Shown here in pieces: positions 32,751 to 40,957 of a stretch of 40,957 nucleotides of DNA; the first letter of the stretch is position 1, and each line of letters begins with the position of its first letter. Both the position numbers and the translations under genes were made by a program. Where the stretch lies: positions 1-40,957 of the forward strand of contig SLKS01000223.1 of the NCBI GenBank assembly GCA_007134465.1. Direction: 5' to 3'. This DNA is from Kiritimatiellia bacterium (lineage in GTDB: Bacteria; Verrucomicrobiota; Kiritimatiellia; UBA8416; SLMC01). The notes under the pieces are model-generated. The model had not been told where the DNA came from and did not search any database. It was given only the letters and a program-made list of their open reading frames with translations.

Positions 32751-34940
32751 TCATGGCATCATGTCGGCCGGCTCGGAACCGGCGGCGAACGGCGTGGCCT
32801 GGCCGGCTTCGAAGAAACGAACCCATACCGCGCCTTCGCGGCCCGGCCGCGGATCGGGTATGGCGAGGGCGCCCGTCCGTTTCTCGTCCGGCAACGCATC
32901 CAGCGCTGTTCTTAAAGGCGTAACATCCGGAACGTCTTGCGGACGGACGGAATGCACGCTGAGCTGATGCAGCCGATTCAACGGAGCCATGGCGCTGACG
33001 GGAAAGCGCAAAGCCAGCCGGGCGCCCATCTCGAGCGGCGCGCGATCGTACAGGAACACTTCTCTGGGTCTGTTCTCCGCATCCACCGAAACAATGGCGG
33101 TATCCGTCACGTAAAAACGGGAGGTCAACTTGCGCGACCAACCCGAATCGTAGCGTCGGCCCCCGGTAACCAGCATTTCCTCGCGCGTTCTCAGCCGGGC
33201 AAACACCGCATGCTTTTCGTACTTGTCGAAAAACAGATTCGGAGGATTGACAGGCACCTCGTCGGCCAGCCCTTTCGGATTCGAGGACGAAATTCCCGCC
33301 TCCACAAGAAGGGGGAGTCCGCGCAAAGGAACAGCCAGTTGCATGCGCAATTCGGACCCGTCCGTTTCCATGCATTGCCGGTCCGGGACATGGCGCCATT
33401 GCCCGTGAAACACGCGAAACGTTTCCGGATCGGCCGGCTCGCGGAAGTCCCATCCGAGCCCCATGGGCAAATCGGGATCGGTTTCCGATAGAACGCCAAG
33501 CGCATCTAGGGCTTGCGCCGCATGACGCCCGATTTCCTCGGCGCTCAACGGCCGACCGTACACGGCCATCAGAAACAAATCGCCTTGCCAAGGAAACTTT
33601 CCGTCTCGCCGTTCTCTTGCATCCAGCGTTGGCGCAACGACTAGGCTATCCAGCGGTCTGGCAATTTGCTTTTGCCAGGCGCCGTCCAGAGGGGAAACAG
33701 AGTCCATCCGACCGTTTCCGTAAATGGTCAGATTCGGCTTGTCGCCGCTCCCGTCCAAAACAAAGGCGGCGTGGCAAGGCTGTCCAACATCCTCGAGATT
33801 CATTCTTTTCAAACGGGGATGGAGCCAGGAAACAAGGCGACCGCCGAATCCGACATTCATGAACACTCGCATTTCTTCCTCTTCGCCGATGGGCTGCGCC
33901 TGCCAAACCGCCTCCATCGTCAAACCGCCGCTCGCGCGGACGGCGTCGGCCAGTCTGGACACTGTTCGACAGGCCAGATCGGCTTCGCTGCGTATGCGCA
34001 AGCGGTCGGGCAGCCACTCAACGTTTTCCGGCCGGCCAATGGACAAATCCATGGGCGCGCCGATCCCGGAGACGTCATGCACGACATCGCCCTGGCCCTC
34101 GTTGAACAGGTACAGCGCCAGCAAGCCGTCCGTCGCCGCCCAAGGGAACACAGTCGGCCGCGCCCATGCCACCACCACCGCCGCCTGTCCGGCCGCCACC
34201 CCAACATCCTCGCCCCGTGCCAAATCGCGCAGAATCACCCGCCCTTCGCTCACCGTCGCGCGTGTCAGGTCCGGCGCCGCCACCAGCTCGAACCGGGTGC
34301 CGACCACGGAAACCTGCGCGTTCGGCGTGGAAAACACGACATCCCGATCCGGCCCCGTCGCCAGGTGCGCATCGAGACGACCTTGAACCAAACGATAGCG
34401 ATGGGCGCCGCTTTCCAAGATCAGCTCGGACTCCGCCGCAAGCCGGACACGGTCGCCCGTGCCGGAATGGGTCGTCGCCACCAGGGCCCCCGCCTCCGTT
34501 CGCAACCGGTCGCCCGGCCGCAGAACCGTGCCGGCCGCCGCCGGAAACACGCGCGGCCCGCGCTCGACAGCAACCGTCCCATGCGTTTCGGCAACCGTCA
34601 CACTCCAGACCGCAAGCGGAACGCGACTCGAAACATAAAGGAACATGCCCGCCGCCGCCAACGCCGCCGCGGCCGCCGCCAACGGCCAAGCCATGATACG
34701 CCAGCGACCGGGCCGCGTTGCGAGCGCCCGTGTTCCGGCCCCGCCCCGCCAGGGCAACCGCGCGTCGGATCCGGCCGCCATAGCCTGCCGCAACGCCTGA
34801 TCCGCATCCGCCAGATCAATGAACGCATCCGCATGCGCCACATCCTCGCGCAGCCAATCCTCGAGAACACGGAGCTCCCGTTCACGAATCGTGCCGTCCA
34901 AATACTGGTCGGCCAGCAGAGCGATCTCCTTGGGCATCAT
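32751..34940 (-). CDS. FecR-domain anti-sigma protein with LamG-like sensor domain
   Basis: Predicted 729-residue single-pass protein. The cytoplasmic anti-sigma part is at residues 1-82 (DQYLDGTIRERELRVLEDWL), the membrane helix about 83-104, and the FecR domain about 115-300 (…GDRLRTEAGALVATTHS…VVGTRFELV…GRVILRD…). A LamG/concanavalin-type domain follows at about 310-490 (LLALYLFNEGQGDVVHDVSG … LYVxx-like strands, GRPLSAEEIGRHAAQA). The rest is an unrecognised beta-rich region ending …FEAGQATPFAAGSEPADMMP. ATG 34940 has GGAGGAGG at good spacing and overlaps the sigma gene stop. LamG-tailed FecR proteins are characteristic of Planctomycetes, Verrucomicrobia and Lentisphaerae, and probably sense extracellular glycans. 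Confidence 0.85.
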   Translation of the reverse strand: MMPKEIALLADQYLDGTIRERELRVLEDWLREDVAHADAFIDLADADQALRQAMAAGSDARLPWRGGAGTRALATRPGRWRIMAWPLAAAAAALAAAGMFLYVSSRVPLAVWSVTVAETHGTVAVERGPRVFPAAAGTVLRPGDRLRTEAGALVATTHSGTGDRVRLAAESELILESGAHRYRLVQGRLDAHLATGPDRDVVFSTPNAQVSVVGTRFELVAAPDLTRATVSEGRVILRDLARGEDVGVAAGQAAVVVAWARPTVFPWAATDGLLALYLFNEGQGDVVHDVSGIGAPMDLSIGRPENVEWLPDRLRIRSEADLACRTVSRLADAVRASGGLTMEAVWQAQPIGEEEEMRVFMNVGFGGRLVSWLHPRLKRMNLEDVGQPCHAAFVLDGSGDKPNLTIYGNGRMDSVSPLDGAWQKQIARPLDSLVVAPTLDARERRDGKFPWQGDLFLMAVYGRPLSAEEIGRHAAQALDALGVLSETDPDLPMGLGWDFREPADPETFRVFHGQWRHVPDRQCMETDGSELRMQLAVPLRGLPLLVEAGISSSNPKGLADEVPVNPPNLFFDKYEKHAVFARLRTREEMLVTGGRRYDSGWSRKLTSRFYVTDTAIVSVDAENRPREVFLYDRAPLEMGARLALRFPVSAMAPLNRLHQLSVHSVRPQDVPDVTPLRTALDALPDEKRTGALAIPDPRPGREGAVWVRFFEAGQATPFAAGSEPADMMP

Positions 34941-35497
34941 GCGAGCGCCTCCTCCCGATCCCGAACCTGCCGCCAGGCCTCCTCCATGCATTGGCGCACC
35001 GCATCGCGAATGCGGTACAGCAGCAGCCGCACCGCGTTCGGCGTCTTCCCGACAAGCGATGCGATCGCCTCGATGCGTTTCCGGTCGCGATATTTCATGT
35101 GCAGCAGGCCGCGGTGCTGTTCCGGGATCTTTTCCATGCATCCGTCAAGGAAACGGCGACGGCCGTCCAGCTCGTCCGCGCGCGTTTCCAAGCGGTCGCA
35201 CAGGGTCGAGGCCACGTCTTCCTGAAACACGAGCCGGTCGCGCCCGGCGTCGCGCCGGGACTTCAGCGCCTGATTCCGCGCAATGCCGAACGCCCACGCC
35301 TGAAAGGGACGGTCCGGATCGTACTGCCTGTAACTCCGCCACAACGCCATGGCCGTTTCCTGAAACGCATCCTCGGCCTGATGATGCCCCGGAACATGCG
35401 CCGCCATGTAGCGGCGCAAAGCCGTCTCCACGGACCGGAACCGCTCCGCAAACTCCGCGCTCGCATCCCGTTCGCTCTCTATGCGCTCTTCTTTCAT
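34937..35497 (-). CDS. ECF-type RNA polymerase sigma factor
   Basis: Predicted 186-residue ECF sigma factor. Region 2 has GHHQAEDAFQETAMALWRSYRQYDPDRPFQAWAFGIARNQALKSRR (about 37-82). Region 4 has PEQHRGLLHMKYRDRKRIEAIASLVGKTPNAVRLLLYRIRDAV (about 124-168). Its stop overlaps the start of the FecR-LamG gene (ATGA), so the pair is co-expressed. The ribosome site before ATG 35497 is weak. It resembles the HK/FecR-linked planctomycetal sigma groups whose target genes often include secreted degradative enzymes; no target can be named here. Confidence 0.87.
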   Translation of the reverse strand: MKEERIESERDASAEFAERFRSVETALRRYMAAHVPGHHQAEDAFQETAMALWRSYRQYDPDRPFQAWAFGIARNQALKSRRDAGRDRLVFQEDVASTLCDRLETRADELDGRRRFLDGCMEKIPEQHRGLLHMKYRDRKRIEAIASLVGKTPNAVRLLLYRIRDAVRQCMEEAWRQVRDREEALA

Positions 35498-35824
35498 GAC
35501 AAGACCAATCTACCTGGAAACCACAGATTAAATCAAGTCTGCGGCCGAGATTCTCACCCATTCGCGCTAGGGCATCCGGGTGCGCCGCTGAAGCGGCGCG
35601 AGAGTTTCCGGCTGAAGCCGGCACTCCGACAAAACCCAGTTTGCGTCCTTTTGGCTTCGGGCTTTCTTCGGATTTGGGTGTTTCGGATTTCGCGCTTGCT
35701 CCCTTTCCTTCGGTCATCTGTTCCGGACGCGCGTCTCCCTCCTGCCCTGTCTTTCCCTGTCCCTCGAATTATTTCCGAACATTTTCGCTTTTTTTTTCGC
35801 AAGACATCCCGTATAGCCTTTGCC
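35498..35824. repeat. Intergenic repeats between sigma gene and glycosyltransferase
   Basis: No gene in about 327 bases. It holds the palindromes GCCGCTGAAGCGGC (near 35585-35598) and CCGGCTGAAGCCGG (near 35609-35622), both built on xTGAAGx, and a degenerate word-like run of TTCGG/GGATTTGG/TTTCGGATTTCG between about 35655 and 35700. A T-run lies near 35790. The promoters of the divergent sigma and glycosyltransferase genes must be here. Confidence 0.55.
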
Positions 35825-36970
35825 ATGAATATCCTGCATGTTTTAAGCAACTTCAAGTGGACGGAACGGGCGGAACCGGCGGCGGATTTGGCCGTTGGCC
35901 AGAAGCTTTCGGGCGAAACCATCTGGTTCGCCTGCGGGCGAAATCGGGGGTTGGCCCAGGAAGACACGGTTTTTTATCGCCTGCAAAAGAAAGGGCTGGA
36001 TCCGCTGGAACTGCGCCTGACCAAGCATTTCCGGCTTCTGCCAGCCTTGCGGGATATCCAGGCGCTGCGCGGGATCATCGCCGAACGGCAGATTGACGTG
36101 CTGCACGCCCACATGCCCAACGCTCATCTGCTGGGCGCCGCCGCCGCGCGCCTCTCGAAACGCAGGCCGCTGGTCGTTCGCAGCATCTATCACCCCGACC
36201 GGGACGAGCAGCCGATTCGCTTCAAAGTTGCCACCAGGCTCGGCACGGACGGAATCGTGGCGATCGCCCCCGAAGCGCAGGCCTGGCTGACCACGGAACA
36301 GATGTGGCCAAGCGCCCGAATGCGCGTAATCGAGCCGAGCGTGGATATCGAGCGCTTCGGCAAAGACGCCGCCGGAGATTTGCGCAAAGAATTCGGTTTG
36401 GCTCCCGACGCCTTTGTCTTGGGCATGGTTACGGCCATCGGGCCGCGCCGCCGTCTCGACATTGCCATCCGAGCGCTCGCGCTGCTGGCCGAGAAACGCC
36501 CGAACGTTCGCTTGTTTATCGTCGGCCGCGGGAAAATTGAACGGGTCATCGAAGGACTCGCCCGCGAACTGGGCATTCGCGACCGGATCGTGCTGGCCGG
36601 CTATTGCCGCGAGGACCGGCTTGTGCAAGCCTACCGCACCATGGACCTGCTGGTCTATCCCGTGCCCGGCACCGACAAATCCTGCCGCACCGTCCGCGAG
36701 GCCATGGCGGCCGGCGTGCCCGCTGTCGCCTCTCGCATCGGCTTCCTGCCGCGCCTCATCGAAGACGGCAAGACCGGACGCCTCATGGAACTGGACCCGC
36801 GCAGCCTGGCGGATATCGTGGAGGACCTCATGGACAATCCCGCCCGGCTGGCCGCCATGGCCACCGCCAGCCGGGAAACGGCTCGGCAGCGCTTCGCGCC
36901 TGCTCTGCAGGCGGAAAAGACCATCGCCTTCTACCGGGCGCTGCGCGGGCTACAAACCACATCCTCGTAG
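35825..36970 (+). CDS. GT4-family glycosyltransferase
   Basis: Predicted 381-residue GT-B fold glycosyltransferase. It opens MNILHVLSNFKW, with the N-terminal acceptor domain (VLHAHMPNAHLLGAAAARL) and a C-terminal nucleotide-sugar domain with RRLDIAIRALALLAEKRPNVRLFIVGRG, DRIVLAGYCREDRLVQAYRTMDLLVYPVPG and the EAMAAGVPAVASRIGFLPRLIEDGKTGRL block, where GT4 enzymes carry the donor-binding acidic residue (here TVREAM). It would add a sugar to a polysaccharide, LPS core or lipid precursor. The ribosome site is weak. The last 40 bases overlap the convergent glycosyltransferase gene. Confidence 0.88.
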   Translation: MNILHVLSNFKWTERAEPAADLAVGQKLSGETIWFACGRNRGLAQEDTVFYRLQKKGLDPLELRLTKHFRLLPALRDIQALRGIIAERQIDVLHAHMPNAHLLGAAAARLSKRRPLVVRSIYHPDRDEQPIRFKVATRLGTDGIVAIAPEAQAWLTTEQMWPSARMRVIEPSVDIERFGKDAAGDLRKEFGLAPDAFVLGMVTAIGPRRRLDIAIRALALLAEKRPNVRLFIVGRGKIERVIEGLARELGIRDRIVLAGYCREDRLVQAYRTMDLLVYPVPGTDKSCRTVREAMAAGVPAVASRIGFLPRLIEDGKTGRLMELDPRSLADIVEDLMDNPARLAAMATASRETARQRFAPALQAEKTIAFYRALRGLQTTSS

Positions 36971-38013
36971 AACCGCAGCGTTTCCCGGACGGTCGTCTCG
37001 ATATCGAATGCCGTGCGGATGCGTTCGCGCGCCCGCTCCCCGAACGTCCGCCGGCGATCCGCATCCTCGGCGAAAAAGGCGATCGCCTCGGCCAGAGCGG
37101 CCGGGTTTCCGGGCTCGACCACTCGTCCGCTCTTTCCGTCCTCGACGATCTCGGGCATACCGCCCACGTTCGTAACCATGGCCGGCACGCCCTGAATCAT
37201 GGCTTCGATCACAGCCCGCGGCAGACCTTCCCGTCGCAAGGACGGCATGGCGAACAAATCGCACGCGCCCATCAGCGCGGCCGCGTCGGCGCGGAAGCCC
37301 GGCGTATGGACAACCTCGCCCAGCCCGTGTTCGGCGATGCTGCGCATAACCTTGGGGTCGCTGATCGAGCCGACCAGCAGCAAATGCGCGCTTCCCTTCG
37401 GCAATCGCGCAAGCGCGGCCACCAGCGTATCTAGGCCCTTGCGCGGACGCAGGTGCCCGGCAGAGCCTACGACAAATGCGCCGGGCGGAATGCCCAGCCG
37501 TTCCAATTCCCTGCGCTCCGCCGACGCATACCATGCCGGATCGTGTCCTTTGTAGATGCGCCGCGCTTTGGCGGAGGCAATGCCCGCCGCCACCACATAC
37601 TCGCGTACGGCATCGCACACGCACACGATGCCGGCCAGACGCGCATTGAAAAACGTCCAGCGCACCTCGGGATTCCAACGGCTCAAATTGCCGATGATGC
37701 CGCGATAGGTCAGAATCCTTGTCGGCAATCCGCGCGAAGCCAGCATGACATGCGTCAGCGCCCGCTTGTTGAACGTGTGGACAATGTCGTAGCCCCGCTC
37801 CTTGATCAGCGCCCGCAGAAAGCGGACGGCCGCCCAGTCGAACCGGGAACGGAACGGCAACGGATGCACGGGCACGCCTGCCTCTCGCAATTCGCCCAGC
37901 CGCGTCGCCGCCGGATCGCACAACACGTCCAGTTCCACGCCTGCTTCACGCAACCGGCGGTACAGATACGTCTCCGACCTGTCGCAATGGGATGTCGCCG
38001 CCAATACTCGCAT
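36931..38013 (-). CDS. GT4-family glycosyltransferase
   Basis: Predicted 360 residues, GT-B fold. N-terminal: MRVLAATSHCDRSETYLYRRLREAGVELDVL, DIVHTFNKRALTHVMLAS. C-terminal: GSAGHLRPRKGLDTLVAALARLPKGSAHLLLVG, VVHTPGFRADAAALMGACDLFAMPSLRREGLPRAVIEAMIQGVPAMVTNVGGMPEIVEDGKSGRVV, the classic GT4 donor-binding region with the ExxxxxxxE-type motif (EGLPRAVIE). ATG 38013 has GAGG six bases upstream. It resembles LPS/exopolysaccharide transferases. With the neighbouring glycosyltransferase and the heptose phosphatase domain at 11670-13202, surface glycan synthesis is likely. Confidence 0.88.
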   Translation of the reverse strand: MRVLAATSHCDRSETYLYRRLREAGVELDVLCDPAATRLGELREAGVPVHPLPFRSRFDWAAVRFLRALIKERGYDIVHTFNKRALTHVMLASRGLPTRILTYRGIIGNLSRWNPEVRWTFFNARLAGIVCVCDAVREYVVAAGIASAKARRIYKGHDPAWYASAERRELERLGIPPGAFVVGSAGHLRPRKGLDTLVAALARLPKGSAHLLLVGSISDPKVMRSIAEHGLGEVVHTPGFRADAAALMGACDLFAMPSLRREGLPRAVIEAMIQGVPAMVTNVGGMPEIVEDGKSGRVVEPGNPAALAEAIAFFAEDADRRRTFGERARERIRTAFDIETTVRETLRFYEDVVCSPRSAR

Positions 38014-38351
38014 AACAGCCTCGCATCAAAAACCCGACCATGCCGCACAACCCGCGCCGACGCAAGCGGAAAAGGCAGACTGTTGGCGACAATGAGGTGA
38101 CAAACGGAGACCAGGACGCGGCTTATAACGGGAGAATCGTCCTCGATGAACGAAGCGAACGGCGCTCGTTATCGTCCTCGACAATTCCGACAAGAGAAAT
38201 CGAGGACGAGAACGCCGTCGAGGGCGATTGGTCAGCTCAATCGCAGAGGCGCCCGACATGGCGCGTATGATCAAAAAAAAACGCGTTTCAAGCATTGTCA
38301 TGCCGCCCGGAATGCGCTATGCATCATTCGTCAATTAGGAGGCAAACTATT
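38014..38351. repeat. Intergenic repeats upstream of the PQQ-propeller gene
   Basis: No gene in 338 bases. It carries the second copy of the 34-base element (38087-38120, four differences from 32580-32613) and three TCGTCCTCGA words. Two of these form a stem CGTTATCGTCCTCGA/TCGAGGACGAGAACG (38167-38181/38200-38214, one mismatch), with a third copy at 38137-38146. The promoter of the downstream gene should lie in the AT-richer part after 38270. Confidence 0.55.
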
Positions 38352-40957
38352 ATGGCTTTCTTGAATAACCCAGGCATCCGCAAAACATTCGTCCTAACCT
38401 TGGCCACGGCCTTTTTGTTCCCCGCCCATCGGACGGCGTTCGCGCAAGAGAAAAAAGATGGTGCCTTGGCGCCCTGTCCGGTGCGAGGGGCCTACGAGGG
38501 CTACAAGCCCGATTTCGTTGACAAGACGCTGCACGAGGGCGGCAGGCGCGGACCCAGCAAGGAACTGATGGAACTGTCCGCGGAGTTGTCGTTTTTCACG
38601 CTGAACCTGCTGCCGGAATCGGATCGGGCCTACGCGCTGGTCGAGGCGGCGCGGGAACGGGCGAAGGAAGGCGTGTACGGCGAGGCGCTGGACATTCTGC
38701 ATCGGATCATCGAGGAATATCCCGACGAGCTGTACCGCGCGAGCGACTACGGGGTATTCGTGCCGATTACGCACTACGCGCAGTTGCGCATGCTGACGTT
38801 TCCGCGATCGAGTTTGGCGCATTATCGCACGAAGCACGATGCGCGGGCGCGGGAGGCGTTCGAGCTGGCGCGGCAGAGCCATTCGCTGGAGGGTGTGGCG
38901 CACGTGCGCGACACGATGCTGGCGACCTCGTACGGGGCGCCGGCCATGATTTTGCTGGGCGACGCGGCGTTGGATCGCGGTCACTTTCTGGAGGCGCTCG
39001 AGTACTACACGATGGTGCGCGATCATTTTCCGGATCCCGATGCGCGTACGCCGGAGTTGCGCCTGAAGATCGCGTACTGCCGCAAGATGCTGGGGGAGAG
39101 CGCCGAGCGCAAGAAGCCGGCGCGCGGGCGGGCGAAGGAAGCCGAGAGCCGCCTGCGGCCCGAGGATCTGAAAGCGTTCGAGCGCTATCTGGCGGCGGCG
39201 AAGCCGAGCGAGCGCGAGTTTTTCGAGCAGCGCAGCAGTCCGCCGCATGTGACGTCGGACGACTACGCGCTGATGCCGCCGACGTCCGATCCGCTGGGGC
39301 TGGTCGAGCCGCAGTGGACGCGGTCGCTGCCCGGCGCCGTGCGCGGTTCGCGCGACTGGGACGTCTATGTCTATTCGAATCCGGTGATCACGGAGAACAG
39401 CGCGATCTACCGGCACAAGAACATTCTGTATTGCCGCTCGCTTCTCAACGGCCAGTTGCGGTGGGTGAACGACACGGGCGGGCGCGTGACCTGGCAGAAC
39501 TGGCCGGAGCGGCAGTATACGCACGAGGATCTGCTCGTGCAGGACGGGCTGGTGTTCACGCCGATGCATCAGGTCGGGCCAACGCTGGTGGCGCTCGACG
39601 AGATCACCGGGGAGATGCGCTGGGCGTACGGGCCGATGGTGGCGACGACATCCGAGGAGGCGAACATGCGCTTCGAGGCAGCGCCGGCGGGCGGGCCGAT
39701 GACGGTGTACGCGGGCTACATTCTTGACAATATCGAGGGGATGACGCATACCGACACGGAGTACGGGCTGATCGCCTTCGAGAGCGCGACGGGCCGCATT
39801 CGCTGGCGCCGGTCGCTGGGGCGTTTGCGGCCGGGCCGGTTCGTGGCGGAGGGCGGGGCGCGTCGTCGCAACCGCATCCGCAGTTTCGCCTCGCCGCCGC
39901 TGTATCATCAGGGCACGGTGTACCATACGACGAATTCCGGCACGATCGCGGCGCTGGACGCGCTCTCGGGCCGGATCAAATGGATCATGCGCCATCCCTA
40001 CTGGTATCACCCGAACGCGGTGCACGACGCCACCCGCCGTTTCGGAGGCGGCGGCGAAGCCACGAGATATACGCGCCTGTATCTCAGTCCGCACAATCCC
40101 ATGTTCTGGTACCCGCAACGGCCCATGCTGATCGGCGACGATCTTTACGTGCTGCCCGTGAACTCGAAGTTCATGTACAAAATGTGCCGGCGCAGCGGCA
40201 AGGTTCACTGGACGGCCGAGTTCGGCGGGGCCCGCTACTTCATGGGGCCGCTGCCTTCCGGAGAGCTGCTCCTCGCTTCGTCCGGTTCGGCGCAGCAAGC
40301 CAGTTATGGGCTTGGCTATCCAGGCCGTTCCCCTCGCCGTCGCAGCAATCCGAAACACACGAGCGAAATCATGCTGTTGGACCCGAAGACGGGACGGGTG
40401 CTGACGAAACTGGACGATCCTGTAGCGCGGCAGCCGCTGACCCATGTGCGGAGCGGATACGGCAAAGGCGGATCGGGGTCTCCGGTCCAGTTCGGCTGTC
40501 TAGGCCACGACAGCAAGCATTATATGATCAACGCCCGTCCGTTTCTGAGCCGGACCGGCCAACTGATCGTGGGCGGCCTGACCTACTGGGGCTACAACAC
40601 CTACGGGTACGCTGTCAATTTAGGCCTGTTCGACTTGAATGCCAAAGGTCGGCCGGTTGTCGAACATCGCCATTATTTCTCGCCTGAAATGCTCGCCGTG
40701 GCCGACAACGCGATCAGCGAGTCGGGCCGATGGCTGCGCGACTATCTGGAGAAGCTGCCGCACCAGGACAAGCGCGTGAAAGAGGAGATGGAGCTGATTC
40801 GCAAGATCATCGCCGAGGAACCGGTGCAGAACGAGCTGCCGCAGTTCATGCCGTTCCAGCGCACGACGTTCGAGCGCTACGGGACGGTGTTCGAGCTGCG
40901 GATGAGTCCGCGCACGGTTGCGATGGTGTACGACGCCGGCGCGGTGGACAAGGCGCT
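38352..40957 (+). CDS. Secreted PQQ-like beta-propeller (BamB-type) repeat protein, partial
   Basis: The frame runs from ATG 38352 to the window edge (868 codons seen) with no stop, so the C-terminus is missing. AGGAGG precedes the start. A signal peptide (MAFLNNPGIRKTFVLTLATA…AFAQE) ends near residue 31. Residues about 80-260 are helical and TPR-like (ERAKEGVYGEALDILHRIIEEYP; LDRGHFLEALEYYTMVRDHFP). From about 330 onward there are beta-propeller blades with the PQQ/BamB pattern: LLNGQLRWVNDTGG, ALDEITGEMRWAYG, FESATGRIRWRRSLG, ALDALSGRIKWIMRHP, RRSGKVHWTAEFGG, LLDPKTGRVLTKL. Proteins of this kind are abundant in Planctomycetes and Lentisphaerae; their function is largely unknown. Binding of PQQ itself cannot be claimed. 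Confidence 0.85.
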   Translation, partial: MAFLNNPGIRKTFVLTLATAFLFPAHRTAFAQEKKDGALAPCPVRGAYEGYKPDFVDKTLHEGGRRGPSKELMELSAELSFFTLNLLPESDRAYALVEAARERAKEGVYGEALDILHRIIEEYPDELYRASDYGVFVPITHYAQLRMLTFPRSSLAHYRTKHDARAREAFELARQSHSLEGVAHVRDTMLATSYGAPAMILLGDAALDRGHFLEALEYYTMVRDHFPDPDARTPELRLKIAYCRKMLGESAERKKPARGRAKEAESRLRPEDLKAFERYLAAAKPSEREFFEQRSSPPHVTSDDYALMPPTSDPLGLVEPQWTRSLPGAVRGSRDWDVYVYSNPVITENSAIYRHKNILYCRSLLNGQLRWVNDTGGRVTWQNWPERQYTHEDLLVQDGLVFTPMHQVGPTLVALDEITGEMRWAYGPMVATTSEEANMRFEAAPAGGPMTVYAGYILDNIEGMTHTDTEYGLIAFESATGRIRWRRSLGRLRPGRFVAEGGARRRNRIRSFASPPLYHQGTVYHTTNSGTIAALDALSGRIKWIMRHPYWYHPNAVHDATRRFGGGGEATRYTRLYLSPHNPMFWYPQRPMLIGDDLYVLPVNSKFMYKMCRRSGKVHWTAEFGGARYFMGPLPSGELLLASSGSAQQASYGLGYPGRSPRRRSNPKHTSEIMLLDPKTGRVLTKLDDPVARQPLTHVRSGYGKGGSGSPVQFGCLGHDSKHYMINARPFLSRTGQLIVGGLTYWGYNTYGYAVNLGLFDLNAKGRPVVEHRHYFSPEMLAVADNAISESGRWLRDYLEKLPHQDKRVKEEMELIRKIIAEEPVQNELPQFMPFQRTTFERYGTVFELRMSPRTVAMVYDAGAVDKA

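Noticed and set aside
38394-40445. 683-codon minus-strand frame opposite the PQQ-propeller gene
   Set aside because: The plus strand shows a signal peptide, ribosome site and propeller motifs; the minus frame is arginine-rich noise.

Overview
The window looks like about 41 kb of a GC-rich chromosome from the Planctomycetes-Verrucomicrobia-Lentisphaerae (PVC) side of the bacteria. I would guess a Lentisphaerota/Kiritimatiellota-like organism, probably from a metagenome. The grounds are three ECF sigma factor/FecR-type anti-sigma pairs (two with LamG-like sensor tails), a large secreted PQQ-propeller protein, a secreted beta-helix protein ending in a 'FYRLR'-type tail, a GTP-dependent PEP carboxykinase, and intergenic DNA full of short palindromes and degenerate word-like repeats. 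This placement is inference. No rRNA, tRNA or CRISPR array was seen.

Layout. 1-8.2 kb: a partial FecR protein and its sigma factor, a GH3 glycosidase, a secreted right-handed beta-helix protein, and a second FecR/sigma pair whose membrane and FecR segments nearly duplicate the first. 8.5-13.2 kb: mnmG with two perfect parS-like palindromes inside its coding region (a hint of an origin-proximal position), vsr, a fragment of an outer-membrane protein gene, and a GmhB-TsaC fusion. 13.3-24.2 kb: a co-directional defence operon of seven genes. It consists of an unrecognised protein, a PD-(D/E)XK-like nuclease, hsdM, hsdS, an AAA15/OLD-type ATPase, a TOPRIM/DUF4276-like protein and hsdR. Most junctions are 4-base ATGA overlaps. 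Its right end overlaps the last 36 codons of what looks like a citrate synthase gene on the other strand, which marks a likely insertion or deletion junction. 24.6-29.7 kb: housekeeping metabolism on the minus strand (beta-carbonic anhydrase with an aspartate aminotransferase-type enzyme, purC, pckG). 30.1-32.3 kb: a plus-strand operon of a DUF2892 membrane protein, a SAM methyltransferase and a FeeM-like N-acyl amino acid synthase. 32.7-35.5 kb: the third sigma/FecR-LamG pair. 35.8-38.0 kb: two convergent GT4 glycosyltransferases that overlap. 38.35 kb to the end: a secreted PQQ beta-propeller protein cut by the window edge.

The most interesting part is the defence operon. An ATPase/TOPRIM-like pair sits between hsdS and hsdR, the slot used by the PrrC anticodon nuclease in other loci, and its architecture resembles PARIS (AriA/AriB). 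It may be a back-up that acts when restriction is inhibited. Two uncharacterised genes, translationally coupled to each other, lead the operon. Two of the hsd genes carry palindromic intergenic-type repeats in frame. A second notable signal is the parS pair inside mnmG, which adds a repeated FHVEQ peptide to the enzyme.
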